Part shown: one piece after another, positions 15,713-22,231 of the stretch | How the letters are laid out: the number at the start of each line of letters is the position of its first letter | Position numbering within the stretch: position 1 is the stretch's first letter | From: an uncultured Clostridia bacterium | Lineage (GTDB): Bacteria > Bacillota > Clostridia > Lachnospirales > Lachnospiraceae | Direction: 5' to 3' | Length of the DNA: 39,841 nt | NCBI GenBank assembly: GCA_946629525.1 | Contig: CAMOXU010000012.1 | Span: 1-39,841, forward strand | Translations under genes and position numbers: made by a program | The notes under the pieces: generated by a model | Told to the model about the DNA's origin: nothing | What the model saw: only the letters and a program-made list of their open reading frames with translations | The model's database searches: none

Positions 15713-15740
15713 GAGGGCGGTCATAAGGACCGTCCTCTTT
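15713..15740 (+). terminator. Rho-independent terminator of yajC
   Basis: A 10-bp stem (GAGGGCGGTC with GACCGTCCTC, one G-U pair) on an ATAAG loop is followed by TTTT, 12 nt after the yajC stop. Confidence 0.85.
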
Positions 15741-15770
15741 TACATAGAATAAACGGAGGGGAAGATCAAA

Positions 15771-17465
15771 ATGCAAAGGAGCGGTGCTGATATTGTCATC
15801 GAATGCCTGAAAGAGCAGGGCGTTGATACAGTTTTCGGTTATCCCGGCGGTACGATCCTGAATATCTATGATTCACTCTTCAGGCATCCGGAGATCAGAC
15901 ATGTTCTGACCTCCCATGAGCAGGGCGCTGCGCACGCGGCGGACGGTTATGCACGCGCGACGGGCAAAGTAGGGGTCGTGATGGCCACATCCGGTCCGGG
16001 CGCGACGAATCTTGTCACCGGGATCGCGACCGCGTACATGGATTCGGTCCCGATCGTAGCATTCACCTGTAATGTCGGCACTTCATTTCTTGGAAAAGAT
16101 TCATTTCAGGAGGTGGATATCGCCGGCATCACGCTTCCCATAACAAAGTACAGCGTCATTATCAAGGATATTGCAAAGCTGGCTCCGATGATCCGGAGAG
16201 CGTTCAAGATCGCAAGAAGCGGGAGACCGGGGCCAGTCCTCGTCGATATCACGAAGGATGTGACGGAGGCGTACGCGGATTTCTTCCCCAGAAGACCCGA
16301 GATGATCGGTCCCCGCACTTCCACCATCCGGGAAGAGGCGGTGGATCGGGCCGCAGACATGATCAACGAGTCGGAACGGCCGGTCCTCTTCGTCGGGGGA
16401 GGCGCGGTTGCGTCCAATGCCGCTCAGGAGCTCATCGAGCTCGCACACCGGGCAGATATTCCGGTATGCGATTCGCTGATGGGAAAGGGAGCATTTCCGG
16501 GGACGGATCCCCTCTATATGGGGATGGTCGGCATGCACGGGACGAAGACCGCGAACAGGGCGACCCATATGTGCGATCTGCTGATAGCCGCGGGCGTGCG
16601 GTTCTCGGATCGGGATACCGGGGAGACGGACTCCTTCGCAAAGCAGGCGAAAATCGTGCAGTTCGACGTCGATGCCGCTGAAATCAATAAGAATATCCTT
16701 GTGGACACCAGTGCGATCGGAGATCTCCGATCGATCCTTCAACGGCTGAATCCGCGGATACAGCGCAGAGAACACACGGAATGGATCCGCGAGATCGACA
16801 GGATGAAGAAAGCTTTTCCGCTGAAATATGACCGGACACGTCTTACCGGACCGGCTGTCATAGAGGAGCTGTACCGCCAGACGAAAGGAAATGCGATCAT
16901 TGTGACGGACGTCGGCCAGCACCAGATGTGGACGGCGCAGTATTATAAATTCGAGAGACCGAGGTCTCTTCTCACGTCCGGCGGACTCGGGACGATGGGC
17001 TACGGTCTGGGTGCCGCGATCGGCGCCAGGATGGCATTTCCCGACAAACTCGTCGTCAATATCGCGGGGGACGGCTGCTTCAGAATGAACATGCAGGAGC
17101 TCATGACTGCGGTGAGATATAACATTCCGGTGGTCGAGATCGTTCTCAACAACCATGTACTCGGAATGGTACGGCAGCTCCAGACCCTTTTCTACGGGGG
17201 CAGGTACTCGAATACTGTGCTTCGCGATCCTTCGGATTTTGTGAAGATCGCTGAGGGAATGGGCGCTCTTGCGATGCGGGTCAGCGATCCGGCAGAGCTT
17301 CCGGAGGCGATCAAAACGGCACTGCACGCCGGAAGGCCGGTCCTCATCGACTGCATCATAGACGAGGACGATATGGTCTTTCCGATGGCGCCGTCCGGAG
17401 AGCCGATCGAGAATGCCTTCGACCGGGACGATCTTTCACGGACAGAGGAATCGGGACTTGACTGA
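15771..17465 (+). CDS. ilvB: Acetolactate synthase, large subunit
   Basis: Condenses two pyruvates to acetolactate (or pyruvate with 2-oxobutyrate) in branched-chain amino acid synthesis, using thiamine diphosphate, Mg and FAD. The 564 residues contain the three thiamine-enzyme domains: the catalytic Glu E50 in SHEQGAAHAADGYARATG, a central FAD-binding domain (about 190-340), and the cofactor motif GDGCFRMNMQEL...NN at about 431-457. The ATG follows GGAGGGG. No regulatory small subunit (ilvN) is adjacent; serA follows after its own promoter. It could be biosynthetic IlvB using a small subunit encoded elsewhere. A catabolic AlsS-type enzyme is less likely from its opening and FAD region. Confidence 0.92.
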   Translation: MQRSGADIVIECLKEQGVDTVFGYPGGTILNIYDSLFRHPEIRHVLTSHEQGAAHAADGYARATGKVGVVMATSGPGATNLVTGIATAYMDSVPIVAFTCNVGTSFLGKDSFQEVDIAGITLPITKYSVIIKDIAKLAPMIRRAFKIARSGRPGPVLVDITKDVTEAYADFFPRRPEMIGPRTSTIREEAVDRAADMINESERPVLFVGGGAVASNAAQELIELAHRADIPVCDSLMGKGAFPGTDPLYMGMVGMHGTKTANRATHMCDLLIAAGVRFSDRDTGETDSFAKQAKIVQFDVDAAEINKNILVDTSAIGDLRSILQRLNPRIQRREHTEWIREIDRMKKAFPLKYDRTRLTGPAVIEELYRQTKGNAIIVTDVGQHQMWTAQYYKFERPRSLLTSGGLGTMGYGLGAAIGARMAFPDKLVVNIAGDGCFRMNMQELMTAVRYNIPVVEIVLNNHVLGMVRQLQTLFYGGRYSNTVLRDPSDFVKIAEGMGALAMRVSDPAELPEAIKTALHAGRPVLIDCIIDEDDMVFPMAPSGEPIENAFDRDDLSRTEESGLD

Positions 17466-17480
17466 AAGTATGATTAATGC

Positions 17481-17509
17481 TTGAAATTGAAGGACTGCAT
17501 GAGTATCAT
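17481..17509 (+). promoter_or_regulatory. Candidate promoter for serA
   Basis: TTGAAA (17481-17486), 17-nt spacer, TATCAT (17504-17509), in the 107-bp gap between ilvB and serA. Confidence 0.55.
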
Positions 17510-17527
17510 AAGAGATGCGCGTATGCG

Positions 17528-17557
17528 GCCGGACAGCCTGCCGGCACAACTTTTTTT
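17528..17557 (+). terminator. Hairpin plus T7 between ilvB and serA
   Basis: A 5-bp stem GCCGG/CCGGC (17528-17532 with 17541-17545) is followed after five bases by TTTTTTT. It lies downstream of the candidate serA promoter and 15 nt before the ATG. It is either a weak ilvB terminator or an attenuator in the serA leader. Confidence 0.4.
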
Positions 17558-17572
17558 AATGAGGAGTAACGA

Positions 17573-18733
17573 ATGTATACTTATTATTGCCTGAACAACA
17601 TATCCGAAACAGGCACAAAGAAATTTACCAAAGATTTTGTACAGACAGATTCGCCGGATGCAGATGCGATCTTAGTTCGCAGCGCGAACATGAAAGATAT
17701 GGAGTTTGACGATAATCTTAAGGCGATCGCGAGAGCCGGAGCGGGCGTGAACAATATCCCGATCGACGTCTGCTCGGAGAAGGGCATCGTTGTCTTCAAC
17801 ACGCCGGGCGCCAACGCCAACGGCGTAAAGGAACTCGTAATTGCCGGAATGCTGTTGGCTTCCCGCGACATCGTCGGCGGGATCGAGTGGCTTGAAAAGC
17901 AGGAGAACACAGAGGATCTCCCGAAAAAGGTGGAAAAGCAGAAGAGCCAGTTCGCCGGAAATGAGATCAGCGGGAAGAAGCTCGGGATCATCGGACTCGG
18001 CGCCATCGGCGTCATGGTCGCGAATGCCGCTGCAAATCTCGGCATGGAAGTTTACGGATATGACCCGTTCATTTCCGTGAAAGCTGCCTGGAGCCTTTCC
18101 CGCAATATCCGCCACGTCGACGAGCTCTCCGAGATCTATGAGCGCTGTGATTACATTACGATCCACGTCCCCCTGTCCAAAGACACCCGGGGCATGATCA
18201 ACGCGGCAGCCCTCGAAAAAATGAAAGACGGCGTCGTCCTGCTGAATTTCGCCCGTGACGCCCTGGTAGAGGAGACTTCGCTCATCGCTGCTCTTGAATC
18301 CGGCAAGGTCAAGAAGTATGTTACGGACTTTGTTACGCCTGCCGTGGCCAGGGCAAAGAACACGCTGGTCACACCGCACCTCGGAGCATCCACCGCGGAA
18401 TCCGAGGAGAACTGCGCGGAGATGGCTGTCTCCGAAGTCATGGACTATCTCCTGCACGGAAATATCAGAAATTCCGTCAATTATCCGGCATGCGACGCAG
18501 GTCTGTGCTCCTCGGTCGGCAGATGTGCCCTGAACCACCACAACGTACCGAATATGATCGCTGAGGTCACAAAGATCCTCGGCGGAGCCAATATCAATAT
18601 AGCGAACTTCTATAATAAAGGCCGCGGAGATTACGCCTACAGCGTGATCGACACAGACTCGTCCATTCCGGACGAAGTGGCGGAGAAGCTTGCTGCGATC
18701 CGCGGCGTTCTGAAGGTTCGCGTAATCAAGTGA
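17573..18733 (+). CDS. serA: D-3-phosphoglycerate dehydrogenase
   Basis: Oxidises 3-phosphoglycerate to 3-phosphohydroxypyruvate with NAD, the first step of serine synthesis. The 386 residues comprise a substrate/NAD domain pair with the dinucleotide motif GIIGLGAIG (about 140-148), catalytic Arg in NFARDALVEE, catalytic His in TPHLGASTAESEENC, and a C-terminal ACT domain (about 315-386) that usually binds serine. Length and layout match the short clostridial SerA rather than the 520-residue form with an extra domain. The ATG follows GAGGAG. serC, its frequent partner, is not adjacent. The next gene begins about 35 nt downstream and may be co-transcribed. Confidence 0.95.
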   Translation: MYTYYCLNNISETGTKKFTKDFVQTDSPDADAILVRSANMKDMEFDDNLKAIARAGAGVNNIPIDVCSEKGIVVFNTPGANANGVKELVIAGMLLASRDIVGGIEWLEKQENTEDLPKKVEKQKSQFAGNEISGKKLGIIGLGAIGVMVANAAANLGMEVYGYDPFISVKAAWSLSRNIRHVDELSEIYERCDYITIHVPLSKDTRGMINAAALEKMKDGVVLLNFARDALVEETSLIAALESGKVKKYVTDFVTPAVARAKNTLVTPHLGASTAESEENCAEMAVSEVMDYLLHGNIRNSVNYPACDAGLCSSVGRCALNHHNVPNMIAEVTKILGGANINIANFYNKGRGDYAYSVIDTDSSIPDEVAEKLAAIRGVLKVRVIK

Positions 18734-18767
18734 TCCTTTGTGGATTCGCACGGCATGGAGAAGTCTC

Positions 18768-19826
18768 ATGAAAAGGATTATTTCGATCTTGCTCGTGCTT
18801 ATTCTGACCGTCTCCTGCATCGGATGCGGTTCCGGAAAGGCGAAAGGGAAGAACTCTGACGGATCCGACGAACCGATCGATATCTCTGAAAAGTCAAGTG
18901 AGCAGTTCGCCATTATTACGAAGTCTGCGGACAACGATTATAATCTGCGGATGGCCCAGGGATTCCAGGACGTGATCCTTGATTCCGGAAAAGGATGTGT
19001 CATCTACCATCCGGAAAACGGGCTCGTCACAGAACAGGCTGCATTTATCGAAAAGCTTATCGATGAAAAAGCCGCGTGCATTGCGATCGCGCCTGTCGAT
19101 GCGGAGGCCCTCGAGCCGGTGCTCAAAAAAGCGATGGACGCTAAGATCTGCGTCTGCTCTTTCGATGCGCCCGCGACACCCGACGGGAGAATGCTTGATA
19201 TCAGTGAGTGCGAGGGCGGACAGATGTCCGAAATGCTTCTCGACGAGCTGTATGATATTACGGAGGGAGAGGGCTCTTTTGCCATTGTCTCTTCCTTTAT
19301 AACTTCCTCCAACCAGAAAAGCTGGATCAGTGAGATAGAAGGTCTGATCGAATCGGATCCCAGATACAAGGGGCTCTCCATCGCGAACATCGCGTATGGG
19401 GATGACGATTACAGAAAGTCTTATGATCAGACTGTCGCCCTCCTGAAGACAGATCCCGATATCGAGGCGATCTGCGGTCTCAGCACAGTTGCCATGCAGG
19501 GGGCTGCGCAGGCGCTCCGGGACAGCGGTTCTTCCGTGAAGCTGACCGGACTGGGGCTTCCTTCCGAGCTGGCGGAATACACCGGGGAGGAGAAAGAGAT
19601 TCCCTGCTTCTTCATGTGGGATCCCATTCATCTCGGTACGATAACGGCCTATGTATCGATGGCCCTTCGTACCGGCCTCGTGGACGGGGAGGAAGGGGAG
19701 CAGTTCAAGGTCCAGGACAATATTTTCTCTGTGACAAAGTCGGACGACGGCGGAACAGTCGTGATCGTCGGGGAACCGCTCCGTTTTGACAGTAAGAATA
19801 TAGAAGAGTGGAAGGACGTGTTCTGA
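18768..19826 (+). CDS. Sugar-type substrate-binding lipoprotein (Peripla_BP_4), orphan
   Basis: Predicted lipid-anchored binding protein of 352 residues resembling ribose/galactose-type receptors. A signal peptide (MKRIISILLVLILTVSCIGC) ends in a cysteine lipobox, with either of two nearby cysteines as anchor, followed by a short charged linker. The mature part follows the RbsB-like fold pattern: AIITKSADNDYNLRMAQGFQDV at the start, EKLIDEKAACIAIAPVDAEALEPVL in the first lobe, and DPDIEAICGLSTVAMQGAAQAL in the second. The ATG at 18768 was chosen because the signal peptide starts there; GGAG lies 8 nt upstream. No ABC ATPase or permease adjoins it, so it either serves a transporter elsewhere or acts in sensing. 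Ligand unknown. Confidence 0.85.
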   Translation: MKRIISILLVLILTVSCIGCGSGKAKGKNSDGSDEPIDISEKSSEQFAIITKSADNDYNLRMAQGFQDVILDSGKGCVIYHPENGLVTEQAAFIEKLIDEKAACIAIAPVDAEALEPVLKKAMDAKICVCSFDAPATPDGRMLDISECEGGQMSEMLLDELYDITEGEGSFAIVSSFITSSNQKSWISEIEGLIESDPRYKGLSIANIAYGDDDYRKSYDQTVALLKTDPDIEAICGLSTVAMQGAAQALRDSGSSVKLTGLGLPSELAEYTGEEKEIPCFFMWDPIHLGTITAYVSMALRTGLVDGEEGEQFKVQDNIFSVTKSDDGGTVVIVGEPLRFDSKNIEEWKDVF

Positions 19827-19855
19827 AAGATCCGGCTTCCCGAAATACTGCTTTC

Positions 19856-19885
19856 AAAAAAAGGACCTGCCTGGCAGGCAGGGTC
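19856..19885 (-). terminator. Strong terminator pointing against the genes (minus strand)
   Basis: Read on the minus strand, GACC/GGTC and TGCC/GGCA form an 8-bp stem with one bulge, followed by seven T. On the plus strand no T-run follows, so it cannot be a classical terminator for the binding-protein gene that ends at 19826. No minus-strand gene is upstream of it, which raises the possibility of a minus-strand small RNA ending here. Confidence 0.6.
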
Positions 19886-20011
19886 ATGATAACAGGGTTC
19901 GCGCAGCGGTCCCTGTACCGGATTTGATCGGAAGTTCCGTAAGGATCTCCCGATCAAAAGGCGATTTATCGGGTGAATTATGATTACAGGGTTCGCAAAG
20001 CGCTTCCTGTA
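19886..20011. repeat. Twin hairpins separated by a third hairpin, upstream of mrp
   Basis: Two 32-nt direct repeats (19886-19917 and 19980-20011) are identical at 27 positions. Each forms ACAGG/CCTGT with an inner CGC/GCG pair. Between them TTTGATCGG and CCGATCAAA (19923-19931 with 19950-19958) make a 9-bp stem. Most of the 206-bp gap between the binding-protein gene and mrp is thus structured. No known riboswitch is recognised. Confidence 0.7.
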
Positions 20012-20032
20012 GAAGAAAGAAGGAGAAATACT

Positions 20033-20860
20033 ATGGCAGAAAACTGTACCACAAATGATTGCGAATCCTGCGGAATCGATTGTCCGAGCAGAAAGTCCCC
20101 GCAGAGCCTTCTTGAGGCACCGAATGCCGCATCCAACATTAAAAAGGTGATCGGTGTCGTCAGCGGAAAGGGCGGTGTAGGAAAATCCCTCATCACGTCC
20201 CTGCTTGCTGTAGCGGCACAGAAGAGCGGCAAGCGGGCAGGCATCCTTGACGCGGATATAACCGGACCGTCCATCCCGAAAATGTTCGGCCTCAGCGGAC
20301 AGGTCTACGGGAGTGATCTCGGGATCATCCCGGCCGTCACACGCAAGGGGTCACCGGTCATTTCCACAAATCTGATCCTCGACGACGTGGAAACGCCTGT
20401 CATCTGGAGAGGACCGGTCATCGCCGGAGTCGTCAAGCAGTTCTGGAACGAGGTCGTCTGGGGAGATGTGGATTATCTGTTCGTCGATATGCCTCCCGGA
20501 ACCGGCGACGTTCCGCTGACTGTGTTCCAGTCGCTTCCGGTCGACGGGATCATCGTCGTCACATCCCCGCAGGATCTTGTATCGATGGTCGTTGAGAAGG
20601 CAGCCCGCATGGCGGAGATGATGAATATCCCGATCCTCGGGATCGTCGAGAACATGAGCTATCTGGTATGTCCGGACTGCGGGAAGAAGATCTACGTATT
20701 CGGACAGGGTAAGGTCGATGAGATCGCCGGAAAGCACGGAATCGACAAGACCGTGCAGATCCCGATCCGGCCGGAGATCGCCGCGCTCGCGGATGCGGGA
20801 AAGATCGAGGACGCGCCGGATGAGCTTCTCTCTGCGGTCGCAATGTTCCTCTCTGAATAA
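20033..20860 (+). CDS. Mrp/NBP35-family iron-sulfur carrier ATPase
   Basis: P-loop ATPase thought to assemble and hand over [4Fe-4S] clusters to target proteins. The 275 residues include a deviant Walker A motif GKGGVGKS (about 45-52), the switch region DADITGPSIPKMFG, DMPPGTGD, and the CPDCGKK pair of cysteines (about 210-220) that bridges a cluster between two monomers. The N-terminus adds a cysteine cluster (C5, C10, C13, C17), as in many anaerobe Mrp proteins. The ATG at 20033 follows AAGGAG; the frame is open upstream to 19973, but those codons lie in the hairpin region. It ends in a strong terminator. Client proteins cannot be inferred. Confidence 0.93.
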   Translation: MAENCTTNDCESCGIDCPSRKSPQSLLEAPNAASNIKKVIGVVSGKGGVGKSLITSLLAVAAQKSGKRAGILDADITGPSIPKMFGLSGQVYGSDLGIIPAVTRKGSPVISTNLILDDVETPVIWRGPVIAGVVKQFWNEVVWGDVDYLFVDMPPGTGDVPLTVFQSLPVDGIIVVTSPQDLVSMVVEKAARMAEMMNIPILGIVENMSYLVCPDCGKKIYVFGQGKVDEIAGKHGIDKTVQIPIRPEIAALADAGKIEDAPDELLSAVAMFLSE

Positions 20861-20895
20861 AACTGACATAAAGAGCCCGGTGAGCCGGGTGGGAG

Positions 20896-20929
20896 ACGGG
20901 GCATGGAGGATTCCATGCCCCGTTTTATT
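20896..20929 (+). terminator. Rho-independent terminator of mrp
   Basis: A perfect 11-bp stem ACGGGGCATGG/CCATGCCCCGT is followed by TTTTATT, 35 nt after the mrp stop. Confidence 0.92.
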
Positions 20930-20938
20930 CAATAAATG

Positions 20939-21146
20939 ACTAAAACTTCCAACATGCGTAAATACACCGGCTACCAGGAATAAAAAATTTCCTAAGGAGG
21001 GCGTTCAAGCACGGCCCGCACTTCAGAAATCTAAGGGCAAAGGCTTCAAATTTCTGTTAGTACCGCTGCCAGTGCGAGCGGGAGCGTCCCGACGAGGAAA
21101 TGTTTATTCCGGGAGCCACGTAAATCCGGAAGTGGGAAGTTTTAGT
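20939..21146. mobile_element. 208-bp inverted-repeat element (MITE-like) with 5-bp flanking repeats
   Basis: The ends are perfect 12-bp inverted repeats, ACTAAAACTTCC and GGAAGTTTTAGT. AAATG flanks both sides (20934-20938 and 21147-21151), as a target-site duplication would. Inside, more pairing is nested: 20969-20993 with 21095-21117 (GGCT, GGAATAAA and ATTTCCT against their complements), CGCACT/AGTGCG (21017 with 21071), CAGAAAT/ATTTCTG (21024 with 21050) and CGGGA/TCCCG (21079-21091). It has no reading frame of note. It lies cleanly between the mrp terminator and the tRNA-Thr terminator. It is either a non-autonomous transposable element or a highly structured RNA. Confidence 0.65.
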
Positions 21147-21155
21147 AAATGACAC

Positions 21156-21196
21156 AAAAAAACCTGAAACATCTGAATGAACAGAAGTTTCAGGTT
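21156..21196 (-). terminator. Rho-independent terminator of tRNA-Thr
   Basis: On the minus strand AACCTGAAAC and GTTTCAGGTT pair, with an inner TCTG/CAGA helix, followed by seven T. It begins directly after the tRNA 3' end. Confidence 0.88.
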
Positions 21197-21201
21197 TATG
21201 A

Positions 21202-21274
<73 letters not shown>

Positions 21275-21287
21275 GTGACACTTGCTT

Positions 21288-21316
21288 ATTATATACATCG
21301 TTCCTGAAAAATGCAA
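21288..21316 (-). promoter_or_regulatory. Sigma-A promoter for tRNA-Thr
   Basis: Minus strand TTGCAT (21311-21316), 17-nt spacer, perfect TATAAT (21288-21293), 14 bp before the tRNA 5' end. Confidence 0.88.
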
Positions 21317-21365
21317 GGACTATTTTTTAAAAACTGAAACTTCCGCATGTCTTGCGTAAAAAAGC

Positions 21366-21459
21366 GGCTGTCGCATTAGACGGACCGCCGCTATGTATGG
21401 CAGATATTTGCGAATAACATCTGTCATATATAGTGGTGATTTGTCTTACTGCGACAGCC
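21366..21459 (+). repeat. 94-nt long hairpin with wobble-tolerant arms
   Basis: Two arms of about 39-40 nt, beginning GGCTGTCGCA and ending TGCGACAGCC, pair along almost their whole length around a short loop near 21408-21414. Most departures from Watson-Crick pairing in the inner 24 positions are G-U on a plus-strand transcript, which would be C-A mismatches on the minus strand. It sits just past the flavodoxin stop and upstream of the tRNA promoter. It may be a palindromic repeat, a terminator for the flavodoxin gene, or a plus-strand RNA. Confidence 0.75.
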
Positions 21460-21468
21460 CCTTTCCCT

Positions 21469-21885
21469 TCACACGAGCTGTGCTCCCGCCGCGCGCGCTT
21501 CCTCTCTGGTCTCCTTATCAGGGCTTTCACAGCAGATCACGCTGCTGCAGCAAAGCTTCACTCCGAAGCCCGTGATCTCCTTTTCCCAGGTCCGCATCCA
21601 TTCTCCGCCGCCCCATCCGTAGGAGCCGAAGAGCATGACCTTCTTCTGCAGAAGATCTTCCCTGATCGAATTGTACATCGGCTCGAAGATGTCATCGTCG
21701 ATCTCCTCAAAGCCCATCGCCGGACATCCGAGGGCAACGCTGTCATAATCCCTGATATGCTTCACCTCCTGAGGCCTCAGAAGGTCCGCCTCGCCGCCCG
21801 CTGCCCGAACGCCTGCGGCGATCTCCTTCGCCAGTTCCTCCGTGTTGCCGGTCTGGCTGTAAAAAATGATCGCAACTCTGCTCAT
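21469..21885 (-). CDS. Flavodoxin family protein
   Basis: Small FMN electron carrier of 138 residues. The phosphate-binding loop SQTGNTEE (about 10-17) follows the first strand VAIIFY; the YGWGGGEWM region (about 90-98) is the aromatic flavin-contact loop. Length is typical for short-chain flavodoxin. The ATG follows GGGAGGAT. In principle such a protein could feed electrons to MetH-type activation or other reductases, but nothing nearby proves a partner. It is a single minus-strand gene with a promoter at 22033-22061. Confidence 0.92.
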   Translation of the reverse strand: MSRVAIIFYSQTGNTEELAKEIAAGVRAAGGEADLLRPQEVKHIRDYDSVALGCPAMGFEEIDDDIFEPMYNSIREDLLQKKVMLFGSYGWGGGEWMRTWEKEITGFGVKLCCSSVICCESPDKETREEARAAGAQLV

Positions 21886-22032
21886 ATCGTATCCTCCCTG
21901 GTCTCATCAGGTGCTTTTATTCACCATGACACAATACTCGTGAATCCGTTTTATGAGGTGCGTGCATAAAGTAAAATCATGCGGTTCTTTCCGCTCATGA
22001 TCCCTGCCCTTACGGCATCCTCTCTGAGATAT

Positions 22033-22061
22033 ATATTGGGCTTCTTTACATTTTCTGTCAA
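22033..22061 (-). promoter_or_regulatory. Candidate promoter for the flavodoxin gene
   Basis: Minus strand TTGACA (22056-22061) with CAATAT 17 nt downstream. The -35 is consensus and the -10 poor. Its -35 lies back to back with that of the divergent pyruvate kinase-like gene. Confidence 0.5.
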
Positions 22062-22064
22062 GTT

Positions 22065-22093
22065 TTGCATCTGTCAAAAAAGCGTGATATAGT
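22065..22093 (+). promoter_or_regulatory. Sigma-A promoter for the pyk-nnr-alr unit
   Basis: TTGCAT (22065-22070), 17-nt spacer, TATAGT (22088-22093). Confidence 0.7.
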
Positions 22094-22231
22094 TATCTCC
22101 GGAATGTCTCTGTTTTCATGAGATATTCCGAAAAGAACGCCCCGGCGCCCTGCCGGACTGCGCTGAACGCGGAGCAGAATCCCGTTCGCGCGGCTGCACT
22201 GCGCCGGAGGCTTTGAACTAAGAGGCGCAAT
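22094..22231 (+). other. Structured leader before the pyruvate kinase-like gene
   Basis: About 130 nt between promoter and start. A 10-bp hairpin GGAATGTCTC/GAGATATTCC (about 22101-22129) is followed by CCGGCGC/GCGCCGG (22142-22148 with 22201-22207) enclosing about 52 nt of GC-rich sequence. No T-run and no recognised riboswitch. The ATG at 22232 has only a weak AGAGGCG site. Confidence 0.45.

Noticed and set aside
16101-17327. A 408-codon open frame on the minus strand opposite ilvB.
   Set aside because: Shadow of ilvB; the acetolactate synthase motifs are in the plus-strand frame.
17672-18934. A 420-codon open frame on the minus strand opposite serA.
   Set aside because: Shadow of the serA frame; no motif, and serA has clear enzyme motifs throughout.
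21331-21357. A decayed second end of the 208-bp element, because ACTGAAACTTCC and GCGTAAA recur near 21333-21357.
   Set aside because: Similarity is limited to short, AT-rich segments without the flanking repeat or the rest of the arm.
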